Shown here piece after piece: positions 34,090 to 48,618 of a stretch of DNA of 64,000 nt; the stretch's first letter is position 1, and every line of letters begins with the position of its first letter. Source of the DNA: Typha latifolia (lineage: Eukaryota; Streptophyta; Magnoliopsida; Poales; Typhaceae); contig CM034107.1 of assembly GCA_019914945.1 (NCBI GenBank), forward strand, positions 4,588,001 through 4,652,000, written 5' to 3'. A program made the translations under genes and the position numbers. The notes beneath the pieces were generated by a model. The model did not search any database. It was not told where the DNA came from and saw only the letters and a list, made by a program, of their open reading frames with translations.

Positions 34090-36755
34090 GGGAGGCCTTG
34101 ACCTAGTGTTTGAGGTGGCACCCCTCCCGTTGGGAGATACCACCACTTCCTATCAATGGATATGATAGCCTCACCTAGTGGGAAGGCCTACGATTGGGTT
34201 CATCTATAGATTCCGTCCAGCCCACGAAACCCCACCGAACAATGGTTATGCAATGTGTGGTAGTATGTGACTATGCAGTACATGACAATGTGTAGCTATG
34301 TAGTGTATAACTATGCTATGCATGGCTATGTAGTACATAGTTATATTGTGCATGATAATACATGGTAGTGCGTTGCAGTATAATTATTTATTTGACATGA
34401 CTATTTCTAAAAAAAAAAAGGAAACTTAACTTTAGTTAAGATAATATGTAATTAAGTGATATCTAATTGGGGGGCAATATAATAATGGATGGATTATTAT
34501 TAAAATATTTTTAGAAAATATTGTATGGCGTAAGATTAGAGAGTGATGAATTACTATATCAGAATAAACTAAGTTGTTGTTTAATTATTACATTAGAATA
34601 ATGAGTCTTATTTTAAAATAAAGCTATTCATATTCCACAAGTGAGCGGTGGCTTAGATTCTGAGCACCATCAATAGCACAAGTCATTGACTTAGATTAAG
34701 ATAAGAGATCCTAAGCACGCTCAGGTTGAATGTAGAAAGTACTAGAATTTAGATCACGAAATAAAATGACAGAGATAAGTTTTTCCTTTACCATATCTTT
34801 ATATGTTATTGTGATGTCTCTGTAATGAAATAAAGAGGGGTTATCAGAACTCCTACGTGAAGTGTAACTTCTCGCATGCTATATAGAGCATGAAGTTTGG
34901 ACATCAAAAGAGAGAGAGAAAGAAAACTTTTTTATAACGTTATAGTATGTAGTCTTTTCCATTATTTTATTTTAAAAAAAATAGCAACTAACGCGAAAAA
35001 ACTTCTGACTCTTTTATAATATTGTTGAAGTAACAGAGTGTCATCGTTTATTATATTAAGAGATAAATACCATTTTACCTCCTGAACTATTACTTTTTTT
35101 ACAATGATTTTGATTTTTTTTGATATATAATGACCCTTTAAACTATTAGAAATATCTCACTTAACGTCTTCTATTATAGGATTATTATGTACTAAAAATA
35201 AAAAATTTAGGGAGTAATTATATACAAAAAAGAAAAAGTTCAGAGTGTCATTGGTATAGTATGTTTAACCGTTATACAGAAAATCCTACACTGGTAACAA
35301 GCATATTCTTAGTTAAGACAATAATGACTATTAAGAAGACAAGTGTATCATATTTTTAAGGGTTCTTTTTTGCATATATATCCTCCAAAAATTCTTTCTT
35401 TTTTTCTTATGCCCATATATATATATATTCAGATAAGGCTATTTTATGTTGTATCTAACTCTTAAAAATAAGATATTTAACAAGAGAAAAGAAGAAGAAG
35501 AGAAAACCTTAGCCAAATAAAACATATATCTAATTGTCACAGGCTAATTAACTTGGATGATTAGCATGATAGATAAAATCAGTTTAAATTTCCTGCAGGA
35601 GGAAAGAGTTGGGTGGGAGAATTTAATTTCCTTTCTATTCAATTAATGGTGGAGTAAGTACAGAGAGACATGTAGAGTAACACATTCATGAGGAGATAAA
35701 TATTGTTGAAATGAATTCTTTGTCCTAAGAGTAGCAACCTAGCAGGGTGTGCATGCAATTCTAATGGAGTTATCTCAGTGTGGTAGTGATTTGAAGATTG
35801 GAAAGGGAAATTGTTAACCTTTAGCTTATTTTATTTTCTAGGAGGAAAAAAAAGGAAAATTTTGAATAGATTAATAGAGGGATATGTGGATGGATTGATC
35901 ATTGATGATATAGGATTAGGGTGGCAATCAGGTCTGGTTGTGTCTGGAGTTCATGTCAGATTCATCTTTCACTAGTGGCAGCGGCGGCAAGCGGCAGCAG
36001 CAATAAGCCTTCTCTCCCTCTCCAACTATAGCTGCCCCTCTCCGACGACACTGAGATGCTAATCTCTCTCGCTCTCTTTGCTTCCCTCTTTTTCCTACCT
36101 TTCTAATTTTGCCTCTCGTATAAATGCATAGTAGTAGTAATCAAGGGTAGTAGGAAGATTTTTTAATTTTCTATCTTTTTAGAATCACCTTAATTATTTA
36201 AGGAGAAAAAAAGACTAGTTATAATTCTAAATTTTTTAGCTACTTGTAACTTAAATTCTCAATATTAATTTTTATCTATATTAAAATATATTATATATCA
36301 TATATAATTATTTTTAATTTTTTATATATTAAAATACTATACTATCTCGACGTCCGTCTCAGTGCCGGTCTCAATTGGTAACTAAACGCAAATTCTTGTA
36401 TAAACCTATTTAAGGTAATCTAGTCATTACATTTTACAACTAAATAACAAAACTTGAGTATAATTATAAATCTACATAATTTACATTTAAATAGTATGCA
36501 TTAAGTTATCATTAAAAAAAATTGTATGCATGAATCAAACAAGACCTGAACTAAAAAGTCTGGCGGTGCGAGTCATTGATTATATCTTTGAAGATCTAAA
36601 TAGAATATCATCACAATAAAAATTATAAAAAAAAAGAAAGAAAGTCCAATGGGTATAATCCTGTAGGAATTAATCTATATACTATGATCAATTATGACTT
36701 TTCTACTATGCCAGAAAGAATTTTTGCACTATTTTTCCATATAACACTATGATTT
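34090..36755. other. Intergenic, no gene recognised
   Basis: Includes an irregular CTATGTAGT-rich stretch at 34250-34380 and AT-rich sequence. No supported coding exon or RNA gene. Confidence 0.45.
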
Positions 36756-36759
36756 ATCG

Positions 36760-36898
36760 AGCTATAGACTAGCCCATTAAGCCCACAAGCCATTGAGCCG
36801 AGCTCGAGCTGAAAAAGCTAAGCTAAATTTTTTCACCTCTCGAACTGAGCCGAGCTAAGCCCAGCTTACTTGAGCTCGGCTCGTTTACACTCCCCTAA
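36760..36898. repeat. Fragment of hAT-type MITE (AGCCGAGC family)
   Basis: Dense AGCCGAGCT-type words ending CGGCTCGTTTACACTCCCCTA, like the right end of the element at 51810-52716. The left end is not clear. Confidence 0.5.
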
Positions 36899-36899
36899 G

Positions 36900-38210
36900 A
36901 AGGGTTACCTAGAAACCCTACACGTGGAGGCTTCTCTTTCTTTTAAGGGCTACTAAACTAATAAGAGAGTGTTGCAAGTCCTTGATAATATATAAGAATA
37001 CTTTCAATGACTCTTTTGTGATAAGAAACAATAGTTTAATTCATGAAAATGTGATGTTACTAGAAAATGCAAGAGTATAATATATGGGAAAATAATTTGT
37101 GTTAATCAAGTAATTCATCGATGGCATTACAAGGAACATTTTAAAAGATCAAAAATACATATATTTCCTATTAGTTGTTAATTTAAGAAATAAAACAATA
37201 AGAAAGGGTCCTTAAAATTCCACTTAGTAGCCATTTTCTAAAACGCCTCACATATTATGGGGGAAAATTAAGCTTTATTTCATAGGCCTCACAAGTTAAA
37301 AGATAAAAGCAATTAAAAGGAAAGATCTCTTTACTCTCTCTTTTTCTCTATTTTATTATATATTTCTTGATCTAAATCTTAGTGCTTCCTACATTCGATC
37401 TTAGGTTGGACATTGGAAGAGGTGTGCCTCTCAGGCCCAAGTTTGTCTGACTTTTTAATATACACTTATATGTAATACATAATGCATATTATATATATAT
37501 ATATATATATAATTAGATAGATATAAGACATTTTTGTTTTTGACTATGATCACCCTTTGTTGATATCACTTCAAAACTACCATGTAGTTTAATTCTAGGG
37601 TCTTAGAATCAAGGAGAATTACCATGTAGCTGGTAATTTAATTATAAAAACAAAATTATGTCTCTCAAATAGCTTGGAGACAAATCAAAACAGTAAGTTC
37701 CAACAAAATAAGATCAAATCAATTAAGCGTCTAAAACACTAAAATCGTATTTAAACACTAAATCCTACCATATCAATGAATTCAAAACTAATGTTAATTA
37801 ATCTCAAATATTATATTTGAATATATTGCTTGAAATGAAAATGATTACTTTTTATTCCATTCTCAAGTGCTTGTTAAATTAAACGTAAACACTTGTCATA
37901 ATTTTTTAGCAAATTGAAGGCTTTATTTATAAAATAATATATTAAATTGTAGAGTGTTTTTTTATTTATAATTTTTTCTAATATATATGTGAAGTTCTCT
38001 CTCTCTCTCTCTCTCTCTTATCCAAATATATGCGAGATTATTAGGTGAAATATGATACCTTAGAAGTAATAACTAGATTTTATCCATACGTTGGTGAGAA
38101 TAAGAGCCCTTTTATTCCTTGATCAACAACACTTAGAAAATAGGAGATATAGCATAATAAAGAGGACTTAAACCGAATATTCCATACTACTAAACCTTGA
38201 AACCCCTGAT
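36900..38210. other. AT-rich intergenic region, no gene seen
   Basis: (TA)n at about 37489-37510 and (CT)n at about 37998-38018. Confidence 0.45.
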
Positions 38211-38215
38211 ACCTT

Positions 38216-38512
38216 TTAACTGTACCAACTTCCTCCGCTACCGCCGCCGATGCATGCTAAGACGTGCATGCTTCTTGACCTTACGTTCTTAGGCGACCGG
38301 CGCGGCGGCCGCGTGGTCTCCTCCGGCGAGAAGGCCTCGCGAGGGAATTCCTCCGACGAGCGGTGGCGCCGGTGAGCCTTGTCGCTGTTGAGGAGGAGCG
38401 TTTGGCTGCTCGCGCCGGCGCCGGAGGAGAGGCACTTGTAGTAGTACATCCTTGGCCTCCTCCTCCTCCTCTTTAGCATTGCCTTGCAGATGAAGGGGAT
38501 GAGACCTTCCAT
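38216..38512 (-). CDS. Small basic plant protein of the MEGLIPF type, unknown function
   Basis: 98 residues, one exon. The N-terminus MEGLIPFICKAMLKRRRRRP followed by YKCLSS resembles a family of short plant proteins that begin MEGLIPxxYKAI and have no assigned function. The middle is Arg/Ser/Pro-rich (RRHRSSEEFPREAF, TRPPRRSP). The C-terminus is HVLACIGGGSGGSWYS. No signal peptide or membrane span. The start is set by the family-like N-terminus. GC-rich coding sequence stands out from AT-rich flanks. Confidence 0.65.
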   Translation of the reverse strand: MEGLIPFICKAMLKRRRRRPRMYYYKCLSSGAGASSQTLLLNSDKAHRRHRSSEEFPREAFSPEETTRPPRRSPKNVRSRSMHVLACIGGGSGGSWYS

Positions 38513-38519
38513 TAATTCC

Positions 38520-39930
38520 TTGCTGTTAGGTTGTGTTTGATGAGAACTAAACTGAGAGGTTCTTGAATGCTTTTTTTTTTTTTTTCTCTTACTAGGAGGA
38601 AAATAATGATAAAGAGAAGATTAGAGTTCAATTCTTTTTCTTTTCTTTTTTGTTTCTAGAATGATATTGATGGTTGTTGGACAAATAAATTTATATAATA
38701 TTGGTGGTATATTTTGATAGGTCAAACAAGTGGATTTAATTTAAGTGGATGAAGTTTTTATATTTTAAATAATAGATAGGTTTGACTTTGATAGGATTCG
38801 AAATAAACCAATTACTCTAAATGAGATTGTGCTGAGACAGTTAATTAATTATGATCATAGATTTAAGGGCCCCAAACCCTATTTCTTTTTTTTTTAAGCT
38901 AAAGCTAAATTTATCCTAAAAAACCTAAACTTATCTGCAAACAAATGAATGCGACAGGTATGGACTTATTTATGACATGCTGGTTGACTTTATCCACAAG
39001 TCCACTTCCACTTTGCTTAATACCAACTCCGAGCAGAGTAGTAGTTGGGGAACACCTAAACATCTTGAAATGTTCAAGACTTCTTTATCCTTCCTTCCCT
39101 AGAACAATATTTTTTTATTTTTATCAATCCACTTTTCACACAATAAACTAGAATATGAACCTTATCTTTCTTTTTTCAAAAGAGAAATTTCAAATACAAT
39201 GATCATAATCATGCCTCAAGTCTTGAGACCTTACCCACCCTTTTTTACAGCCAATTTGCAAACTTTTTTTTTCCAACAAAAGGATGATCCATTTTGAACA
39301 AAAAAAGCACAAGGACTTTTGACTAGGAGAGATCATGCTCTAGTCAATGTGGTTGAATAAGATACCTACCACTTTCTGTGATGGATAACTAACTGGCCCT
39401 TGAATTTGTCTCTCTATAGACAAATGGAAGACAAGAATCTCTGGACCACAAACCATGGCATATACAAATTGAAATTAATTGACATGTTCTTTTCCAGATC
39501 CTAATAGCAATCCAAAGATTGTCACAAGCAGCACCAAATCTGTTGACAAAATAGTAGGATTTACTCACTAAAACCAAAAGGAGAGTATTACAATCAATGC
39601 CATCTGACACAAAAGGGATCTTTACCACCAAAGATGTAACACTCTGAATCCAGATTGAAAGCTCATGGTTGGATACCCATCTGGAAACATGGGACCAGCT
39701 TCAAGTTTTCACTCCCAAGGAACAACACTAGATTTTCACTAGCCAGAGGAAGATGATGGTCAAACATCGTATATTTGATACTGCAAAGAATTGCTGCTGT
39801 TCAGAACAATATGACTGCAATGTGCAGAGTGGAACATTATTGCTTCTTGTCACAATGCAGAAATAATAATACAACAGAAAGAAACGGTCTTCCTGCTTCG
39901 TCTTCCTGCTTCCTTGTTAAGATCAATTTA
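38520..39930. other. Intergenic between the small protein and the PARG 3' end
   Basis: AT-rich with homopolymer runs. No supported gene; part near 39700-39937 is probably PARG 3' UTR. Confidence 0.45.
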
Positions 39931-39937
39931 AATCACA

Positions 39938-42900
39938 CTATTCTGACATACACCGTACATCATTTGTTCTGTTGTCAGGTAGGAGCCAAGCTAAGAAGCC
40001 AACATTTGTTTCCCTTCTCAGCCTTTGGGATGAATACTCGACAAGAATGTTCCACAATTCGCCTACCGTCCATCCATGATTCAATATCCATTGAGTCACC
40101 TATCAGACAAGAAACAAACTATGCATTAGCAAACTGTTGCTGTTGTCTTCGCCAGTTGGTAAGCAACAATAATAACATGAAGATATTTGGTCATTCTCAA
40201 CATATTCTTATATGCAGAAACTCCCCAGTTAAAGATTATAGCAGATGAGCCCTGTGTTCGCCTAACATTTCCATTTTTAGGAAATGTTTTTTCTTCAATT
40301 TGCATTAAGAGATTTTCATATCAAAATAAAAGGAAAATTACTGGATTACCTGCTTTAATCCCTCCAATGATGCTTCACCAAATGTGTAGTAATGAATAAA
40401 AGGCCTAAGTGCCTGCAGAACAGAAATTAACAAAAAAAAGTTAAGAAGAAAAATCTAACATGCACTGATCTGTCAACACACACACACACAGAGAGAGAGA
40501 GAGGTGCTGCAACTAAATACACAAGCATGGCAATATTATTGAAAAAGAAAGTAAGAATATACTAGACTGGTAACAGGAATCAGGAGAGACCTAGAAAGAA
40601 TAATGGCTGGAAGACGGTCCCTCCATAGGAAACTAAGGAGAAAAGCTCCACTATCGTGATGGTCCCTATGCAAGCAGTCTGATAAAGGAACAGCTGTTTG
40701 GAACATAGTACAGAGTAAATGGAGAGGACAGTGGGAAGAATAAATCACACCTTTCTATCTCATAGAAGGTTGTACCCTATTAGGTATCTGATACTACCTA
40801 AAGGCATATCTACAGAGGCGAGGAATCATCATCACCGATCTGGTAAAAACTGGGCCTTGGAGTCATATAGGAGCTTTGCTACTATCTTCCTCAGAGAAAA
40901 TAGGCAGCGGTGGAAGATAGAATTGAGGTCCATGATACAATAATATCTCTCTTTCTCCAAGATTAGAATGTAGAAGACCTTGCTCAGATCATAAATAACT
41001 CCTAGTTGTTGGGGTTACAACTTAACTGGTTCTATCAGGAGGTTGAGAATCATGTGTAAATTGAAATTATTTACAGTTGATGGTTACAACTTATCTGGTG
41101 CTACATGTACTCAAATAGGAGCTTATAAGAGGATGGCAAACCAACATGTGAGTAATACCTGAGATGCAGCAAGCCATTGAATCATACTCTTAACCTCAGG
41201 ATCTCCACCAAAAACACCACAGCCCCAGTTTCCAGTTGCAATGCCAATACTCTCTTTAGAATCTGTAGATTGACAGCCTTTTTTATTCTCAATCAGATCC
41301 ACATTACTTGAACATTTATCATCAGAATTCCTGTGGCTCCCGACCATTTCAGGAGATGCCTTAGAAGCCTGCTTAATGAGTAGGTGAAAGAAAACATAGT
41401 TACAATGTTCTGAAACATCGAGTTCATAAAGTTCATAACCAATCATAAAGCATTGGTGCATATATATATTCTTAACAAAATTCTACACCCTTCTATGAGA
41501 CCAAACGGTAAGCAGTTTTCTGGAACTAGGAGAGCAGAAGTAACAGAAACATGTAGAGTAACTACAAGAATGAACCTCCTGAGAAAATTTGAGGATGCTT
41601 TCATACTTTGATCTATCCAAAAATCCACAGAATGCTTTGTTTGCCTCCCTGCTTAAACATCCATATAAGAAGAAGAAAGAAATAAAGAACTTCAATTTGA
41701 CAAAATGAAGTAATAATGTATGAGATGGCGTACAAAAAATGATTCTTCAAGACCTTTAGAGCTCCATTAGGATGTAAAAACCAAACACATGGTATCTAAC
41801 CTTATACCATGTCAAACATATTTTTCACAATTATAGCATCAAGTCAAATTCATCTTCTCGTTCAACTTAAATGAATACAGAGACAAAGAATAATTGAAAT
41901 TTGGTTTTGTCATTTGAGCAGCCAGCACAAGCAAGTTTTTAAATCTGAGATAGGCATGATCATCTAATTGCCTAATGAGATTGAGCATCACCTTTTGACC
42001 TCATAAATAATAATTCGTTGGCTCTCATCAATCCTAATAAAGAAAAAAGAAGAAGAAAAGGAACAGAAAGGAGGTAGATTTTTAACCAGCACTAGTAAAG
42101 GGACAACTGTCAGATATCCAAATTCATGGGTTCAATGTATATTGTGCAAACTGCAAAGCAAAAAAGAAGGAATAAGAGAAGCATGTTAACCAGATTGCTG
42201 TTTTTTCCTTTTTCTCTTTTTGTTGAACTTCATCAGTATGTGACCTACTATCGTCACAATCACATCCACCTTTTGTACTGTGAAATCTATGATTTCAGAG
42301 CTATTCTACTTGTAAGTTCATTAAGTTATATGCTTGCATGGTGAAAACCATGCATGCATATTTATTAATGATTATCTATTAATGGGGAAAAAAGATTGTT
42401 GGCAGATGTATGGGGATAGTTCGATCGTTAACCTAGAGTTTTCTGCTTGGTAACTTTCTTAATCTCTAAAGAACTCCAATTCTAGGTTATTCTCTTATTT
42501 ATGCTGCAAATATTGGATATATTGTTTGGAATATCTGTAGTAGATAAAGGTTTGACAATCCTAATTAAAAACAAGGAGTGATATAAAGTTCTCAAAATTA
42601 AGTCCAGGAGGTATAATATAGTATGCAGACTTATATCATCTTTATGATGTTATAACAGGACTCCAAAGTCAGGTGTTTATCTTTCCTTATGGGTAACATA
42701 TGAACAAGTCCAGTGCTTTTTGATGATAAGTAATTCACATGATGAGTATCAAAATTAAGACAAAACTCTGGCATACCTTAAAATACATTCAATTCCATAC
42801 TGTGCCATTTTTGGACTGTACAAAGCATCTATTGCTATAATCCTTGTTTTTCGTCTGCCCATTGAATCAAATGGCTTCTTGTCTAAGTAATCACCCACAA

Positions 42901-45793
42901 AACGAAAGGAGGAACCATACCTATCATACAGCAGCACAGCATTGGACAATGATGTTGGACATATATTCAATAAAGTTGTTATTTAGCTGCAATATAGCCA
43001 TTCATTAATCAAGAAAGCTGACATAACAAAAATAAAGTGCATCTCAATATATAGGCTCTCAGTTCTCACCAATGCCTCTTTGGGGAAGATAGCAGTAAAT
43101 AAGCAAGCATACCACTGATACCTGACCTGACCCTGATCCGAAGTCAAATGGGCAATCTTAACCATCACACTGATCTCCTTATAGCTAACCCCAAATAGTC
43201 AAGAAACACTTAATATTTACTGTCATCACACTATTCCTCGCAACATTATAAACCACTAATTGCTTAGAAAGGAAATCCTATTTCTACTATCAATAGAAGT
43301 ATAAGCAAGAATGCACCAGCTACAACGGTAGGATGAACTTATAGTTCAGTTGTTCTACAATCTAGATATTAAGGGAAAAAAATTGATGGCAATAGTGCTA
43401 AAGAGTAAAGCACAATTGTTCTGAATTCTCAACCCTTCACTTCCAAAGTCTCCTGTTGACTTCAGCAAGTTTCTTTATTTCCAATCACTTTATACTACTG
43501 TCAAATGCTATAAAATGAAGCACCCATCAGACTTACTTCTATGATACCATGATAAATCAGAAGTCAACAATTGCTAGCTACTTTCAGTAGAAGACAAGTG
43601 ATATCACTAACCACACTTGCTTAATTCAAGTCAATTTTGTGTCTGAGGAATAATAGAATATATTTCAAGAAACATGATTACATGAAGAAGCAATTAAGCT
43701 TCTCCATCCCATATTCTATCCCTGTATCACTATAGCATAGAAATTTAAGTTTTGAACAAGTCAATATAGTACAACTTTTCCTAATCCATAGACACAAACT
43801 TCTTTTTCACATGGGAATAGAAGTATCCATTGGATGCTGAATAGATCCATGGCTAATTTTTCATTATTCCAGAAGTTGAATGAGGCTGAGAAAATTATGA
43901 AAATGCCCTGGAACTGCTTCATGCCCACAACTCATCAGCTCTCATACTAAAAAATGTGTTCTGGTGAACCATACTCCCACATAGGTGGGTGTCTTGGGAA
44001 GGAATATGTAAGTAACCATACCCTTATTTAGGAGATTGTGTCCAAGACTTGAACCCACGATCTCTTTGATGCGACGGCCAAGTCATACCATCACACCTTT
44101 ATAAGAATGTGGAAACTGCAGCGTCACCTGGGACACTTGTCAGCATACCAGTTCTGTAGGTAGAATGGCTGATGAATCAACACATGTTTAAGGTGAAGAA
44201 CATGTTAACTCCATGTAATAAAAGAAAACATGATTCTAGCAGGTCTTAAACTAAAAGCCAAGAAACAGAGGGCCAGAGTCCCGGGTAGAAATACCAACTA
44301 TTTGAAAACTGAGAAATGGAATTCGAGAATTGAAGACACTCAAGAAATGCAAATTACGCCAGCTTGAAACCTACAACATTATTTTGTGAATCAGTGCATG
44401 TGATTTAACATGGGGTATAAGAGGGTCAAACAATGGTTATTATGGCATCAGGTGCTATAAACGGGTGGCTTTTAGTGATTCCTTTCATCATATCAACCAT
44501 ATGTCAGTTTTCCTTTAATCAATTCTAAGGTAATTACAGAAATAGTTATTCAACTTCACATGATTAAATAGAAATTAGTGAGTGTATAAGTAAATGAAAC
44601 AGTGCACAAGCTAAGCCACACAGAATATATAATCAATTGCAGTAGCTAATAAAGTACACGGCATAACAACTTTTATGCTTAGTTAATAACAATCATAAAT
44701 TGAGTCCAAGAGGTCCAATAGATCTTCATAACACTAACCCCATGTATTGTGAAAACCTCTCTACACCAACAATTTCAATAGCCTCATTTTGTCGCATGGA
44801 AGCCATAAAGAGCATGCCTATGATTAGTTCTGGGTTGATCATAAATCTGATCTCTTCCTGTTCAGCAAAAAAATAAGTCAGAATAAAAATTTAATAAATC
44901 AACAGTATGTTTAAGCACTCAGTTCATTGCGAAGGACACTCTAATGCTTAATGCTTTGCTAGGCCTCAATTTGGCAAAATTGATGAGAAGAGTTCTTCTG
45001 TCACAGTTCTTTCATATGCATGTTGAGCACAAAAGGTGATGACAAGACAGCATGAACTAGAAAATGAGTGAGAAAAAATCAAGAAAAATTTATATATAAC
45101 ACCCTGCTTTATAACATAATTGTGATTTACACCCTACATTTTTACTATTTACAAATCGAGCCCTATAATATAGTAAATATGTATAGAAAAGGCCCTGGAG
45201 TTATATTTGAACTAATTCCATGAAAATATTCCATTAAGTAGAGATATTTTATTTCTAAAATAACTAAAATGTCCTTATTTATAGAATTATTAAAATACCC
45301 TTAGTATGACTTGGTTGAGAGTATTTTTATAATTTTCTTAGTATAGTTAACTTAACATAAAGATTTAGTTAAATTTAACTAACTAATCAAACGGTAAAAT
45401 GTTTTCTGTGTATATTCACTAAATAATATGGTTCAATTTATAAATAGTAAAAATGTAGGGTGTAACCACAATTTCATTAAAAGACAGAGTATTATATACA
45501 AATTTTCCAAAAATCAATAATATCATTTGGTTAGTAAAATATATAAAATCCTTTTCTAAATGTCCAAGTTCGAAGCTCTCTGAGTTAGTATGGCCAAATA
45601 ATATCTTACTTACAAAACTTAAATTTTGAATACCTCAATTTGAAACAAGTATCATCACAAGTAAATCTGCCATGAAAGTGAAGAAAATCAATAAAATAGC
45701 CTAACATTCTTTAAGAAATGTGAACTCGTCATTTTGTGAGTTTTACATTTTGGAGTTCATCCCCCCCCCCCCTCTCTCTCTCACTATATATAT

Positions 45794-45824
<31 letters not shown>

Positions 45825-48531
45825 AACCCTTGATTGGTTGAGGCATCACAAAGAAATAAGGCATGCAGGAATCCCCTATATATAACCAGTAAATCTACTA
45901 TACAATATAGACAAAGGTATAAAATGTGCATCATGAGGCTTATTTCTAAAAGAAAAAAATATATCTAAATAAATTATTCGCTATAGCTAACTATACGAGC
46001 GTATATTTCACATTTAACTCAGTTCTATATTTATCTTCAGACATAACCTGGAAATCACTAATATTTCATGCAAAAGTAGTCTAATGTATCTCTAAAATAT
46101 TTTCAAAAATTCTACATAGATCATTTTCCGGTTGTTTTAAGTCCTTTCTTTCTTGTCTTCTACACTTCTCTTAGTCCTTTCGGACAAAACACAAAACCAA
46201 ATCTCAAAGCAACCAAAACTGCCAAAATTATGACCTCGAGAGCCCAGCTGAAACTCTGAAAATAAAACTGAAAACAATACTACAAAAGCAATAAAATGAA
46301 TACTAATAAATGTTGGGAATTGAATTAGGTGCTTAGCTTGCAATGAGTAAGACCATCTTGAGCAGAACTAACCCAAACTACATGTTCATCATACCGAAGA
46401 AACTTTAGGTGTACTTAAAGGTATGGAATGCCCAAAAGAAATATAAATATAGATAAATTTGAAACTGCAAGGTCAAAAGAAGCTTTAACATCCAATGAAA
46501 GGTCATAAATATGACTCATCACAACTGTCACATACATCTAATTAAATCCAACCATGCTTGACTGCTTTGCCTGACTTTTCATCTCTACTTATTATTACAT
46601 CTAATACTGAATGACCAATAGCTTCAAAAATCAAGATGTTCTTTTGACATATTATAAGTCCCAAAAGAAATTAACTTGAGATTGAGAAAAGTGGCATCTA
46701 CCTATAAAAAAGTTTAAGAAAGAAAACCTGCACACAGCCCCAATAAAGTGCACCACCTCCCAAATATTCATTAGCAAAGTCTACCTCAAGAGCATCATGC
46801 TGCTGATCCTCTATCAAGCCCAAAGGAAGCACCTGAAGATAAGGAAGTTGTTATAACAGTTTCTTTTTCCAGTCTAGGTGAGAATAGCTGGTAAATATTT
46901 TGCAAACAATAAAATAACATTTCTGGCTAACTGTGCTTTGTTATCAGAAGTATTCCATGAATCATCATGAATAAGAACTCACCAGTTCACACTCAGCAAA
47001 ACGAGGATGGCATTACAAGCACATATCTACTCATCTTATGTCTTATCTAAGACCATCTTTTATTCAAGACCTTAAGGCATCCCAATTGCTCTCATAAGCC
47101 ACACCCTCCTCAAGGTAATCCAAATTGCTCTACATCACATAGAGATCAACTACATCAATCAGGAACATTCTCCATCCTCATGCTATATGTCCTGAAAGTG
47201 GTGCATGCACACAACCTATTGACATCGGGCCTTGTTTCTCCTACATATAATGAAAATATTGACCACTCTTTGAGAGTTTAATCTTTTGACAGAACATGTT
47301 AATTGACATCAATATATGCAATAGCTCATGTCTTGCAACTTCTATCTGAGGCTGGCCTTGACAGTCGGATAATTGGCCTCTGTCATGGGCACATGGCTGT
47401 GCCACTGGCACTATCCTATGTTGGACTGTGTCGACCCATGCTTGTCAGAACAAGTGCGTGCAGAATTGATATAGCTTTGTGTCAACCCGGGCAGCTCCTA
47501 TTCATACTGGAAATTATGATCATGAATTGCTCCATCAATCACCATTGACTTCAGAGATATCTTATAAACATTTTGCAAATCCAAAAGCATGAGTAGGGTG
47601 TCGCCTGAAATCCACTACCCATTAAGGGTTAGTCAAAGAGATCCGTGTAGCTCGACTGACAAATAAATTATTTGATTCTTCCCGCCATTCTACGTTCAAT
47701 TATATTTTAGTGTTAATTATTGAACATTGTCAATTAATAAATATTCAATCATATTATGTGCTGAATTATATTTCTATTTGACTATTTTCATATCTTTAAT
47801 AAAATAAGTCATTAACAACATTATTTAATGATAAAAGACTAATGTAGATCAAATTACATATATTCAAACCAAAAAATATATATTAAAAGGTTTTTTAGAA
47901 ATAAATTAGAAGTGTGCCAAAGGCATGCAGTGTATTGGGCCTCACTCACAATTGAGTGTCTTGAGATAGCACATAAGTTGTAAGATTAATCATTTCAATA
48001 TGACAAAGAAGTTCTTCTAACACCATTGTTGAGCTCAAGCTTTTGGACCCCAGCTATTTGACATATCTAATGCAAAAGCAACTGGTCACAGGAAGAAAGT
48101 TTGAAAAGGTAAGGTTCAATTAAGTTATTTTCAGCACCATATAAAAGAAAAAGCAAGAGAAGCGTGCATTGTCCATGCTCCTCATATTTGCATATTGAGT
48201 TAAAATAATATGTTAAAACAAGCCTCTGGCTGGACTGTAATATAATAATTAAAGAGAACAAAAAAGATCATTTTCCAAGCCTCTCCCAACAGGGATCGGA
48301 GAGATCACAGATAACAAGAATTGTTCCAATGAATAGACATATTTTTAGGGCCAAAAGTCCACATTAGATCAACCCCTTGGAAGTAGTTCCTTAGCCCAAG
48401 CTCAACATTTAAGCACTAATTCAAAGGCTAATTTCTGAGGGTGGCCGAATTAAATTTTTGATAGAAGCATCTCCGCATGCTGATACAGATACGGATAGAC
48501 CATCATCTGTCACAAACTATTTCTCCCTCCT

Positions 48532-48618
<87 letters not shown>

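Noticed and set aside
47303..47548. 81-residue frame in the PARG intron
   Set aside because: No recognised domain and no splice context in phase with PARG; most likely chance or repeat sequence.
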